Of a stretch of DNA of 64,000 nucleotides, positions 11,212 through 21,438 are shown in pieces (within the stretch, counting starts at the first letter, position 1; each line of letters begins with the position of its first letter). The notes under the pieces are model-generated. The model was not told the DNA's origin. It did no database searches and saw only the letters and a list, made by a program, of their open reading frames with translations. The translations under genes and the position numbers were made by a program. Source of the stretch: Dasypus novemcinctus (Eukaryota > Chordata > Mammalia > Cingulata > Dasypodidae); assembly GCF_030445035.2 (NCBI RefSeq), contig NC_080677.1, positions 154,443,169 through 154,507,168 of the forward strand, given 5' to 3'.

Positions 11212-11940
11212 CTTTTTTTTTTAAAGATACACAGATCACACAAAATGTTACATTAAAAAATATAAGAGGTTCCTATATACCCCATTTCCCACACCCCCCA
11301 CTCCTCCCATATCAACAACTTCTTTCTTTAGTGTGGTACATTCATTGCATTTGATGAATACATTTTGGAGCACTGCTACACAGCATGGATTATCGTTTAC
11401 ATTGTAGTTTACACTCTCTTCCAGTCCATTCAGTGGGTTATGGCAGGATATATAATGTCCTGCATCCTTCCCTGCAATATCATTTAGAACAACTCCCAAT
11501 TCCCAAAAATGCCCCCATATCACACCTCTTTTTCCCTCTCCTTGCCTTCAGCAACTCCCATGGCCACTGTCTCCACATCAATGATATAATTTCTTCCATT
11601 GCTAGAGTCACAATAATTCTGTAGTAGAATACCAGTAAGTCGACTCTAATCCATATTTTATTCCTCCATCCTGAGGACCCTGGTATGGCGTTGCCCACTC
11701 CTCCTCTAAATTGAGAGGGGGCTTAGATGCCACAGGGCTGATGGATGGGATTCTCCTGCTTGCATTTGTAGACTCTCTCAGTTCCTTGGTGTGGTGGTTG
11801 GCCATCCTCACCTCATTGTCAGCTGACCTGGGTAAGTCCATTGAACTGGAGAGTAGGTGTTGCAGCTCTGCTGAGGCTCAGGGCCCAGCTGGCCATGTTC
11901 AGTCCAGAGACTCAAAACTCACTTTGAACATTGTCAGATG
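11212..11940 (-). mobile_element. Lineage L1 3' region, antisense
   Basis: The left end, TTTTTTTTTTAAAGATACAC, looks like the complement of a poly(A)-tailed 3' end of an element on the minus strand. The block at 11690-11935 is homologous, in the same direction, to 41695-41965 (shared GAGAGGGGGCTTAGAT/GAGAGGGTACTTAGAT, CCTGCTTGCATTTGTAGA-like and CTGAGGCTCAGGGCCCAGCTGG-like blocks). I infer an L1 3' UTR of a xenarthran subfamily, but the class is not proven. Confidence 0.5.
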
Positions 11941-12129
11941 TTGTTGTTACTATTATTATTATTTTGTAAATCAATATTCAATTATATATTCACCATTCCT
12001 CTTACTCTTTGTAACTTCCTATTATTTGGTGTTTTCAACTGTGACCAATTCTTTCTCTCTGAAGCATTCCTCTTGGATTTCTTGAACTGCTGGTCTACCG
12101 GCAACAGATTATTTGAATGTCAGTTTTGT
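11941..12129. other. Unassigned TTA-rich stretch
   Basis: Short TTA/TTG-rich interval (TACTATTATTATTATTTTG) between two antisense retroelement pieces. Confidence 0.35.
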
Positions 12130-13335
12130 TTTTTTCAAAAAGTTTTTATTTTACCTTCATTTTTAAGAACTTTTTAAAGTACAATTTTAGACTGGCAGTT
12201 ACGATCTTTTAGCACTTAAATTATATCATACTATTGCTTCAGTTTCATTTTCTCTTCCCTCTCCTGGGACATCAATTACCTGCTTGTTAGACATTTACAC
12301 TATACATGTACTTCATATTTTTCTATATTTTCCACTATTGATGTTTCACAATAACCTGCCTTTGAGTTTATTTATCATTTTAATGTCTTGTATATAATTT
12401 GTTGGTAAATCCATATGATGAGTTCTTAATTTCAGTTCTTGCCTTTTCAGTATGTTTGTCCTATTTCCTTTGAACATATTAAGCATAAGTATTTCAAAGT
12501 TCTTGTCTGCTAAATACAATTGTCAAATCATATAGCGGTTTGTTTATGTCTTGTTTGTAGGTTGTATGATTCTCTCTTGACATGCTGACTAAATTTTTAT
12601 TGAATACTGGACATCATGAATTTTTTAAATATAGAAACTCCATATAATATTCTTTTTCTCCAGAGAGATTTCATCTTTTCCTTGACTAGGCAGATTGAGT
12701 AAAGACCAATCACCTTAATCCAATCAAGGACTAAGCTTAGTTCACATTGGGTAATCTCCATTTACCTCTCCCAGGTGTAGCTTGCCAAGGCTTCCAAGTG
12801 GAAGGCTGGTTTGTACATGGGAGCCTTTCCTTTCGGCTAGTCCTAAACTGTATTATCTTTTTTCTTCTCGATCAAAAGTTCGTATCTGCTTTTTGTGGTC
12901 TTTGTTCTTAGTTTCTTAGTTTCCCACCTCATGAACCTTCAGAATTCAACTAAAGTCAGGGGGCAGGGGTGACCCCACCATGTGCCCACCCCACTGCTCC
13001 ACCTCTCTTTTTTCACTCAGACACTAGCCCTTCAATTCCCCTGTTTCGTGTCTCCAGCACTTCAGGACCACCCAAACCTCTCCTGGTGTCTCTCTTCCCC
13101 AGTAGCCTTCTGTCGAGGCAATTCCAAGATTCTAGGACCCAGAACTGGGAAAAAGCAGCTGCAGATTCTCCGCTACTCTCTCTTCTTCATTAACCTCAGG
13201 ATCTTGTCCCCCTTCTTCCTGGTAGCTCTAGCAGATCAGTGATGCACTTAATTGGGCGTTTTGTGTATTTTATACAGCTTCCTAGTTTTTCTCAGTGGGA
13301 GCATTGGTGTGCTCTAAGCTACTCCATCATATCAT
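12130..13335 (-). mobile_element. L1/HAL1-like 5' region, antisense
   Basis: The plus strand has the antisense phrasing of an old L1 5' region: TATTTCAAAGTTCTTGTCTGC, then AAATTTTTATTGAATACTGGACA (a hallmark near the ORF1/5' UTR junction of mammalian L1M), then a GC-richer part that plausibly is 5' UTR and ends near 13335. I see no TSD. Confidence 0.55.
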
Positions 13336-13678
13336 AAAGTGGAAGTTGATTCTTTTCATGTTAAGTTTTATAACTCAACCATGTTTTAAGTGAGTCCAAC
13401 TTTAAAAGTGTTGCCAAGTAAGGTCAACTAACACGATTATTAGTAATTAAAGAATAAGCACTTTATATGTCAGGCAAATTAAATGTAATGTGGAAGAGTC
13501 TGGAAATAACTCTTCCTTAAGGGAAAGATTAAAATATTTTTAATGTTTGTAATTCAAACAAGGCCTTTCAAAAATGCTTTGGAAATTACAAATAATGTTT
13601 AAAAAAAAATATCTGAACGTTTCAGGAAGGAGGTGCTACCCAGTATATAGAAGCTATGTTGTATTATCTCTCTCGATT
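13336..13678. other. Unassigned stretch
   Basis: No gene or repeat recognised. Confidence 0.4.
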
Positions 13679-13859
13679 AGTCAGCTGATTATTAGCCTAA
13701 TCACAAGAGTGATAACCCATCATATATACAGGTTCTGCCTGCACTCAAGGGGTTTATACAAGGACATAAAACCTGGGGCATGAAGATAATGGGGCCATCT
13801 TAGGATTCTGCTTACCAATATTCCCCCCCTTTTCTCCATCTGTTTTGTATGTCTCACCC
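13679..13859 (-). mobile_element. Tail of an ancient LTR-like repeat, copy A
   Basis: It matches 18939-19124 nearly throughout: TCAGCTGATTATTA, CTAATCACA, CTGCCTGCACTCAA against CCGCCTGCCCTCAA, TTATACAAGG, and GGGGCCATCTTAG followed by ATTCTGC. The sequence resembles the terminal part of an old MaLR/MLT1-like LTR. It is followed directly by MER5A in both copies. Confidence 0.55.
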
Positions 13860-14045
13860 CAGTGGTTGCCCAAGGTGCAATCCCTGGACTGGCAGCATCA
13901 GCACCATCTCAAAATTGTTAGAAATTCTTAGAAATTCTTAAGCCCCAACTTAGACCGACCACATCAGGAACTCTGGGGGCACAGGAAGCTGTTTTAACAA
14001 GCCCTCCAGGTGATTCTGACGCACACTGCCGTTTGACGACCATTG
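13860..14045 (-). mobile_element. MER5A-type hAT element, copy A
   Basis: CAGTGGTTGCCCAA at the left, GACTGGCAGCATCAGCACCA, AACTCTGGGGGCACAGG, and CCAGGTGATTCTGACGCACA toward the right are the classic MER5A landmarks in reverse orientation. It is a non-autonomous hAT-Charlie DNA transposon with no coding capacity. A local 11-bp tandem (AGAAATTCTTAGAAATTCTTA) lies at 13920-13940. Confidence 0.85.
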
Positions 14046-14499
14046 AAAGCTGTAGGATCAGGGACAGGGAACACCTGCCCAATGGCAGAAAGATAAGGAA
14101 TTATGCTGACTCATAGGAGAAGCTACACCTCTAGCGCCCAGCGTAGGAAACGCAGTGTGAGAATTTGCTATCCTTAGACAGGGAAAGCTGAGGAGATAAA
14201 ATCCCTCTAAATAAAGACCAAATTGGCAAAGAAGGGTAAGCTACTGGGATAGAGATAGCAAGTCAGTTAAGGTTAATATAAGCTGTTTTAGTACATGGAA
14301 ACAGCTGGAGAATATATGTGTGATTTCCAGTCTGCTATGGAGGTTGCTTTCTGACTCTAAAGGAATCCCTGTGCCTCATTTTGCTCCTACTGGTGTTGAA
14401 AGTCAAGGTAATATAAGGCTCTGCCTCAGTGCTGGGCCTGTTAAAAAAAACAAAAAGGAAGGAATTTGAGTTTGACAAATCACCAATTTAATGTCTACT
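14046..14499. other. Unassigned stretch
   Basis: No gene or repeat recognised. Confidence 0.4.
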
Positions 14500-15068
14500 C
14501 AGTCCTACTTCTAGTCCCATTGACTTCCAAAGGTTGTCCTCAGCCTGACTCCCACTTCAGAGTCTCTTACAATTTGCTTTCCTGACCGTGTCGTCCCCTG
14601 CTTCCGCACAGAGCTATACTCAGGCCCTACTAGACTACCTGCAATTCTACAAAGATGCCCTGTATTTTTTATGGCTCTGAACGTTCATCAATTTGCTCTC
14701 TCTCCCTGGAACGTATCCTCCCATCTTATCAACTCTTTTGCTCTTCTTGATCATCTCTCTCTCTCACTGGTAATCTTACTTATTTTAGTGCTCCCTCATT
14801 TACCTCTTTCTCTATTAAATATTTCCATTCCCAGCCAGATATGGCCTCCTCTTCCTTTAAATCACTGTTACACAATGTGTAACAGGATTTTTATTATAAT
14901 CTTCCTGGAGGAAAATTGTTTGTGTTCTCGTATTATCCCTCTCAGTCCCTCTTTTTTAGACTGTGTGAACTCTTTGAGGAACAGAAATGTGAATTTTTTT
15001 TTAAGCCACAACAGTGCCCACCATAGTCTTGCAAATAATAGTCAGTTAATAAATACTTGATGAATTAA
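14500..15068 (+). mobile_element. L2 3' end, sense
   Basis: L2 3' features appear in order: the CTTACAATTTGCTTTCC region, CTCTCTCCCTGGAACG, ACTGTGTGAACTCTTTGAGG, AGTGCCCACCATAGTC, and the terminal AATAAATACTTGATGAATTA. The final repeat is the diagnostic LINE-2 3' end. The 129-codon frame inside is a remnant or chance. Confidence 0.75.
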
Positions 15069-15752
15069 TTATAGGTGACACATGGCCTCCAAAGGCAGCT
15101 CACAGCATGAACATTTGCTTTCTTTTAGGCCAGCTGGAGTGTGTCTTCACCAATTTTTAAAGGCTCACCTGATTACCTAAGGCTCACCCAGAGTTATTTC
15201 TTTTGTTTGCTCAAAGTCAACTGTTTTTTTTTTCCTTTAAACTTCGTATTTTAAAATACTTTCAAACTTACAGAACAGTTGTAAAAATAATAAAAACTCC
15301 ATACAGAGAACTCCAACATATCCCCACTACCCCCCACCAATTTTAACATTTTGTCACATCTGCAATATTTTTCTCTCTTTACCAATCTATCGTCTCTCTC
15401 TCCATCTCTGCCTACCTTTAAACATTTGAGAGTACGTTGTACACATCATTTTCCTTGACCACATAGTACTTCCATGTACATTTCCTATGAACAAGGACAC
15501 TCACTTATATCATCACCTTAAATGAAATTATAAGGCGCAAGACATTTAGCATTGATACACAGTTTATATTCTATATTCCAAATTTTCATATGTCCCAGGA
15601 AAGTACTTTGGGCCTTTTCTCCTCCATTCTTAAGACCCAAGGAAGGATTATGTAGTGCATTTAGTTATCGTCATCTCTTTAGTTGATCTTTGGAAACATG
15701 TATACAGCATGAAACTTCCCATCCCAAACCTTCCCAAGCAAATCACTTAGTG

Positions 15753-15950
15753 CAGGGGTCCTTAACAAGGGGCCCATGAGCTTAAATTGAAATTTTTAAA
15801 AAACTCACATTTTTCTTGTGGGATGTGTTGGTGCAGGTGTGATAGATTTATTAAATAATACACAGTATAGTGTGTACTTAGTAAAGGGGTCCATGGTTTT
15901 CACCTAACTGGCAAAGGGGTCTGTGGAACAAAAAAGGTTAAGAGCTCCTG
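15753..15950. mobile_element. Non-autonomous hAT element with perfect 8-bp TSD
   Basis: The ends are CAGGGGTCCTTAAC and GTTAAGAGCTCCTG, an imperfect inverted pair. Both sides carry ACTTAGTG (15745-15752 and 15951-15958), an exact 8-bp duplication as hAT transposition makes. It is 198 bp and non-coding, so a MITE-like derivative. It sits inside the HAL1-like 3' UTR, so it is younger than that element. Confidence 0.85.
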
Positions 15951-16200
15951 ACTTAGTGGGATTAATCACTCACAATGTTGCAGTACCCTCAGCATTATCC
16001 ATTACTAGAACTCTCCCTTCACCACAAACAGAAACCCTACAAAACCATTTTGCACCACCCCGCATTGCCCAGGCCCAACACTCCTAGTAAACTGCTCTAC
16101 TTTCTATCTCTCCGAGAGTGCATATTCTGTTATTATTTTGTGTGGTTACCATGGGACTTAAATTTAACATCCTGAATCTATAACTATCTCATTTAGTTTA

Positions 16201-16852
16201 TGTAGCTGTTTGATATTGTTTATGAATTCCAAAAAGATTATGTTTGTAGACTGATCTTTTCCTCTGGGGATATTCGAGTGTGTTGGATTTGGAGGTTTCA
16301 CTTTTACTTGATGGAATGATGATTGGGGATTTGATTGGGCCATGTCAGTGGGACATTGAGATCCTGCCTCCTTGGTGGATGGGGCCGCACAGAGAAAACG
16401 ACCAGGCACAGGAGTTAGTTGGAGTTTTAATGCTGGAGCCCTAGGAACTAAACACAAAGGAGAGGAACACAGAGGAGTAGAGACAGCTCCAGAGACAGGG
16501 CAGAGGCCCTAGGAAGAGAGATGAGCTGATAATTTATACTGGCCTTGTGTAGAGAGCAGAGCAGCTGAGCCCAGAGAGAAAGGAGCTCTGAGAGAGAGAA
16601 GAGATTTATCTCGGCCTACAGCTGATGTTGGAATAAGCTGGAACCATGGAGCCCTAGAGGAGAGAAGAGGAAGGCTGGACCCTTGCAGACATTGGCAACT
16701 TGCTCCAACACGTGGCAACAGACTTTAGTGAGAGAAATGATTTACACTTTATGGCCTGGTGACTGTAAGCTTGTACCCCAAATAAATATCCTTTTTTAAA
16801 AGCCAACAGATTCTGGTATTTTGCATCAGTACCCCTTTGGTTAACTAATGTA
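16201..16852 (+). mobile_element. Solo LTR of an endogenous retrovirus (LTR copy 2)
   Basis: It opens TGTAGCTGTTTGATATTG and closes TTTGGTTAACTAATGTA. The flanking pentamers GTTTA (16196-16200) and GTTTG (16853-16857) fit a 5-bp retroviral TSD with one mismatch. AAATAAATA at 16779-16787 is a likely polyadenylation signal. It is the same family as 354-881. There is no internal proviral sequence, so it formed by LTR-LTR recombination or is a remnant. It is inserted within the HAL1-like element. Confidence 0.8.
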
Positions 16853-17229
16853 GTTTGATATACTTTAACTTCAATAGTGTACACAAGCCATGTTCCTATA
16901 AGCCTCTAACCACCCACCTTTATGTACTTCTTGTCAAAAATTACATATTTACCCAGTATGAGTCCAAAACAATTGATTTACATTTTTCACATTTCCCTTT
17001 TAGATCCTGTCGGAAGTAAAAAGTAGAGATACAAACCAAAAAACTAATAGTACTGGATTGTGTGTTTTTTTATCCTTTTCATTACCTTTACCTGAGATCT
17101 TGATTTCTTAATGTGGCCTCGCTCAATTGTCTAGTGTCTTTCCTTTCATCTGCAGAACTCCCTTTAGTATTTCTTGAGGAACTGTCTAGTGACAGACTCC
17201 CTCAGGTTTTGTTTATCTGGTAATGCCTT

Positions 17230-18022
17230 AAGCACCCCCCTCATTTTTGAAAGACACTTTTGCCAAATGTACAATTCTTGGTTGGCAAATTTTTGCTTTC
17301 AGCACTTTATATATGTCATCCCACTGCCATTTTGCCTTCATGGTTTCTGCTGAAAGGTCAGCATTTAATCTTACTGAGTCTCCCTTATTCACGACATTAC
17401 TTTCCTCTTGGAGCTTTCAGAATTCTCTCTGTATCTTTGGCATGCAACAGTTTGGTTAATAATATGTTCTAGTGGGGTCTATTCACATTTATCCTGTCTG
17501 GAGTTGGTTGAGCTTCTAGATATGTATATTCATGTCTTTTATTAATTTTGGGATGTTTTCAGACTTTATTTCTTTGATATTTTTTCTGCCCCTTTCTGTC
17601 TTCTTCTTCTGGGACGCCCACAATGTGTATATCAGTGCACTTGATGGTGTCCCACAAGATTCTCAGGCTCTGTTCACTTTTCTTCACTCTTTCTACTACC
17701 CAGACTGAATGATTTTAATAATCTTCTCTTCAAGTTCACTGATTCTTTCTTCTGCCAGCTCCAGTCTAATGTCGAACTCCTCAGTGGAATTTTTTATTTC
17801 TGGTACTGTGGTCTTTAGCTCTACTTGGTTCCTTTTCATAATTTCTCTCTCTTCATTGATAGTCTCTTTGTGTTCCTCTGTTGCTTTCCTAATATCCTTT
17901 AATTCTTTGTCCATGTGTTCCCTTAGCTCTTTGAGCATATTTTGGACCATTTTTAAAAAGTATTTTTCTGGAATATCCCCAGTCTGGTTCTCCTCATTCA
18001 TGGTTTCTAATGCTTTAATCAT
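17230..18022 (-). pseudogene. L1/HAL1 ORF1 pseudogene
   Basis: ORF1p is the RNA-binding chaperone of L1 elements. On the minus strand an open stretch (17696-18022, about 108 codons) has coiled-coil composition: many E/K/L residues, a REHMDKELKDIRKATEEHKE-type segment, then AEERISELEEKI, which is the conserved end of the L1 ORF1p coiled coil. Downstream (to 17230) translation with stops and shifts still shows LSAETM, a QWDDI-type motif and CQPRI, all hallmarks of the ORF1p C-terminal domain. The frame is broken between these parts, so it cannot make a full ORF1p. Confidence 0.75.
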
Positions 18023-18938
18023 CTCTTATGCATGCACTCTCACTTCCTGTTTCTTTGTATTTTGTAATCTTTTGTTGAAACCTAGAAATTTTGATATTTT
18101 AATGTGCTGTTGCTGAATTTGGACTGTGGGGCATTTTTCCTTAAACTCGTATCTTGTGTCCAGTTAGTGTTATGACAGAGATTTCCTTGATTGCCGGGGA
18201 GGAAGGAAATAAAGAAGGAAATAAAGAAAACACCTTTCCTAGTCTTTCAGAGTGGCCTATGCTCTCCCTCAGAGCTTAGCCATACAATGAATTTGGAGAA
18301 TAGCACCAGGCCAGAGCATAGGGGCTTTCCTGAGCTATCCTGCACATGTACCTTGCACTGGGCACATACATGGCCTTAGGAATTCTCCCATTTACATAGT
18401 TATGAGTGTTCCATCTTTCCTAGGAAACAGCATCTCCTCACAGTCCTGGGCACTGCACTGTACATCCTACAGGCCAGAATCCCTTGCCCCAGGTAGCCAC
18501 AATTGGATGCTCTCCCACAGTGTTCTGTAGGAGGCTCTACGAGCTGTCTTCCATACACAGCGCAATTTCTGAGACAGCCAGCCCCTCAGGTCACCACCAG
18601 ACAGATTGAGTCAGATATACTGGGTCCCAGAATATGCACAAGCGTTACTCTTCTCCCTCCATAACTAGGACCAGGGCCAGCACTGGGAGCACAGGCTGGC
18701 ACCATGCTGAGCCAGTGAGGGTAGGGGCAGAGCCAACCAGGGTTCCAGGAGTTCCTACCATTTTCAAGCTTCCTCTTTCTTGATTAGGTGCTTGCCCTGT
18801 TACTGTAGTCCTTTAACTGTTTTCTAGAGCGCTGAGAAAGGGGTTTCTGCCAATTCTTGCTGGTTGGTTAAAACTCCTGTGAGAGGATGGAGCCCTGGAG
18901 TGTCTCACTCCGCCATCTTGATTAGGGCAGACCTCTAA

Positions 18939-19124
18939 AGTCAGCTGATTATTAACCTAATCACAGGAGTAATATCCCACCATGTTTACAGGATCCGCCT
19001 GCCCTCAATGGGAGGGGATTATACAAGGGCATAAGACAAGAGGCATGGAGATAATGGGGGCCATCTTAGAATTCTGCCTACCTCACCGAGTCCCTTTTCT
19101 CCATCTTTTTTGAATATCTCACTG
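18939..19124 (-). mobile_element. Tail of an ancient LTR-like repeat, copy B
   Basis: This is the partner of 13679-13859. Copy B keeps TCAGCTGATTATTAACC, TAATCACAGGAGTAATATCC, TTACAGGATCCGCC, GGGGATTATACAAGGGC and GGGCCATCTTAGAATTCTGC. Its left end overlaps the right TSD of the HAL1-like insertion, so that insertion landed at its edge. Confidence 0.55.
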
Positions 19125-19300
19125 CAGTGGTTGTCCAAATGTGATCTCTGGACCAGCAGCATCAGGACCACTTGGAAATGGTAGGAAATACAAATTCTCA
19201 GGCCCCAACTTAGACCTACCAAATAAGAAACTCTGGGGACCCAGCTGTGTTTTAAGTCTTCCAGGTGATTCTATTGCAGACTACAGTTTGAGAGCAATTG
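19125..19300 (-). mobile_element. MER5A-type hAT element, copy B
   Basis: CAGTGGTTGTCCAAATGTG, GGACCAGCAGCATCAGGACC, AAATTCTCAGGCCCCAACTT, AAACTCTGGGGACCCAG and CCAGGTGATTCTATTGCAGA give the full MER5A landmark order in reverse orientation. Confidence 0.88.
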
Positions 19301-20159
19301 ACCTCACCTGTTGGTCTTTACTTTAGTGCTATACCTTAAGTAATTCCCTCTATTCATTGCCTTGGTTTAAAAAAGAAAAAGAGAAAGAAAAGAAACAATA
19401 GCCTAACCTTATGCTACTACCTGCCTTACTCCTTAGGTATTGAAAAATTCAGAAGGAAGATGCATTCCCAGAGGCTCTCCCATGCTGACTGTGACTCCCT
19501 GACAGTCCACCCTTGCCCCCTTTTATCCTTCTTGTTACTTGTCTTGCAAGGGGAAATGGGGGATTTCTGTATATCAGCAACTGGATTAATTGGGTGGTTC
19601 TTTGCCCATTCCTCGCCCCTTTTCTACCCCCTGTTTAAAATTTGAATAATTATCACAATGCTGGGTTTATCGTTCTTTTTGTTGTTGCTGCCATTGCTTT
19701 GTGAAGATAAGTAGAGAATTCGCAGTTGATAAATATGGCACCTCCTAAGGCTGATAATAATCTTGGACATATTAATATAATATCAAAATTATATTAAAAA
19801 CCATGCTACAGAGATAGAGATCTTCATAAATCTAAGAAGTACTACAATAATACAGGAATTAGGGTATAACACAATTTGTAGGCTTTTCACAGTATGGGAA
19901 GTAAGATGTAAAATTATATGTGTTTGCTTCATACCCAAATGTGTAATATAGTTGAACAAAATTTCATTATCTTTTAATGAAATGTTAACCATATAAAAAA
20001 ACCAATCTCCAACCTGAAGTTTTCCAAATCAGGAAATATTTTACACAGCAAATATCTGCATAAATTTCCATTACTTTTATGAAAATATCTCACAACATTG
20101 GCTGTACACCACATTCCTATTTTGAAAAATCTGCTTTCACATTGAATTTCTGTCCCTCA
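19301..20159. other. Unassigned stretch
   Basis: No gene or repeat recognised. Contains an A/G-rich patch near 19368-19398 and an A/T-rich right half. Confidence 0.4.
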
Positions 20160-20540
20160 GTATCTTCCTCCCCAACGTTGGTGTTTCGGATGGAATCATG
20201 CCCTCACAAAGACATGCCAAGTCCTGACCCCTGGTCCTGTGGATGTGAACCCATTTGTAAATAGGATCCTTGAAGATACTACTAGTTAAGGTGTTCTCAT
20301 AAGCAGAAGAAATTTGGACACAGGAAGAGAAAGACGGGAGAGAGATGACCATGTGATGGAGGAGGAGACTGAGGTAGCCCCTACGCCAGAAGGCACCACC
20401 AGATTGGTACAGACTTCAGAGCATGGTCCCACCACTAACCTGTATTTCGGACTCCTGGTCTCCAGAACTGTGAGACAACCAACCGTTACGTAAGCCAGCT
20501 CATCAGTGGTTTTTGTTATAGCAGCTCTGACAAGCATTGA
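20160..20540 (+). mobile_element. MaLR/MLT1-like LTR, sense
   Basis: The sequence follows the MaLR LTR order: GGAATCATGCCCTCACAAAG, CCCTGGTCCTGTGGATGTGA, ACCCATTTGTAAATAGGATC, TAGTTAAGGTG, AGAAATTTGGACACAG, GTCTCCAGAACTGTGAGA, and a right end with TTTTTGTTATAGCAGC. The antisense start of a similar LTR occurs at 41291-41410. Confidence 0.75.
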
Positions 20541-20544
20541 CAGT

Positions 20545-20625
20545 AGGTTTCGTGAAGGTAGTGTTTTGGCCCACTACTGAATCCTCAGCTCTTAGGCATG
20601 GTGCTCAATAGGTAGGTGTTGAACA
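20545..20625 (+). mobile_element. L2 3' end scrap
   Basis: CCTCAGCTCTTAGGCATGGT then GCTCAATAGGTAGGTGTTGAAC is the L2 3' end with substitutions. Confidence 0.5.
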
Positions 20626-21325
20626 AACATACTCTTCCTCTCATTAGAGAAGGCTTCCCATGAGGGAAAATATCACTGACAATTGTCTGAGCATTTCTAT
20701 GACAGAGAGGACCATGGGCTGCTTAAGTAAGAACCAATCCCGACAACAACAGGGGCCGAGTCACGGTCATAACTCAACCCTGTTATTTACATGCTAAGTG
20801 AAAATTTTGCGAAATTCAACCCAACCAGAGGTTTTCTAATGCAGAAGCGTGTTCCGCAGTGTATGTTTACATAGGTATGTATATAAAGGAAATATATTTG
20901 TGTACACATTCCGTGTTCATGTTTATTTTCATTCATACTAAACTCAATTCAGTCCATTTTTGTTGTACTTTGCAATAATTAGCCCCCTGCAGGGGCTGGC
21001 GGAGATCACCTGTCTGAGGCAGCTGGCCGACCAGCAAAGGCTAGCCCTGGATGGGAGGGCTATTAGGACCTCTAAGAAAGACTCATGAAACTGTAACCCA
21101 GGCCCAGAGTTTAAGGGGTGGGGGTGGAGCCTAGACCAGGGCTACTTTATTCCTTAAATCCTTGGGAATAAAATTAAGAATGATTAAAATAAATCACAGT
21201 ATAAATTGTGGAATAAGAAGGCAGTACCTACACTTAACCTTACGGAAAAGCTATTGGATTTTCTTCCACTTTTCACACAGCAGCAGGGATTTTAAATAAT
21301 AGTGGCATCAAAACAGCAAGTTTTG
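20626..21325. other. Unassigned stretch with a GC-rich patch
   Basis: No gene recognised. A GC-rich patch at 20980-21075 has a frame open for about 50 codons from a stop near 20939 to a TGA near 21087, without a clear start. It could be chance. Confidence 0.35.
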
Positions 21326-21416
21326 GGGCACGGATGTAGTGGTTGAGCACCTGCTTCCCATGTACAAGGTCCTGGGTTCAATCCCCAGTACCTCCTAAAA
21401 ATTAAAAAAAAAAAGT
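21326..21416 (+). mobile_element. DAS-I-like short SINE
   Basis: GGGGCACGGATGTAGTGGTT and GGTTCAATCCCCAGTACC make a tRNA-like head with a B box in GGTTCAATCCC, followed by CTCCTAAAAATT and an A run. GCAAGTTTTG flanks it at 21316-21325 and 21429-21438, with looser similarity extending further, so the TSD is probably about 20 bases. Confidence 0.8.
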
Positions 21417-21438
21417 CATGGCAAAGTGGCAAGTTTTG

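Larger units (their letters stand above)
15224..18936 (-). mobile_element. HAL1-like (half-L1) element, interrupted, with TSD
   Basis: Reading 3' to 5' on the plus strand: poly(T) at 15224, an L1-type 3' UTR, ORF1 (17230-18022) and a 5' UTR ending GCCATCTTGATTAGGGC near 18928. No ORF2 lies between ORF1 and the 3' UTR, as in half-L1 elements. TSD AAAGTCAACTG (15213-15223) and AAAGTCAGCTG (18937-18947) differ at one base. Two later insertions interrupt it: a hAT element at 15753-15950 and a solo LTR at 16201-16852. Without them the element is about 2.85 kb. The alternative is an L1 that lost ORF2 by internal deletion. Confidence 0.65.
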
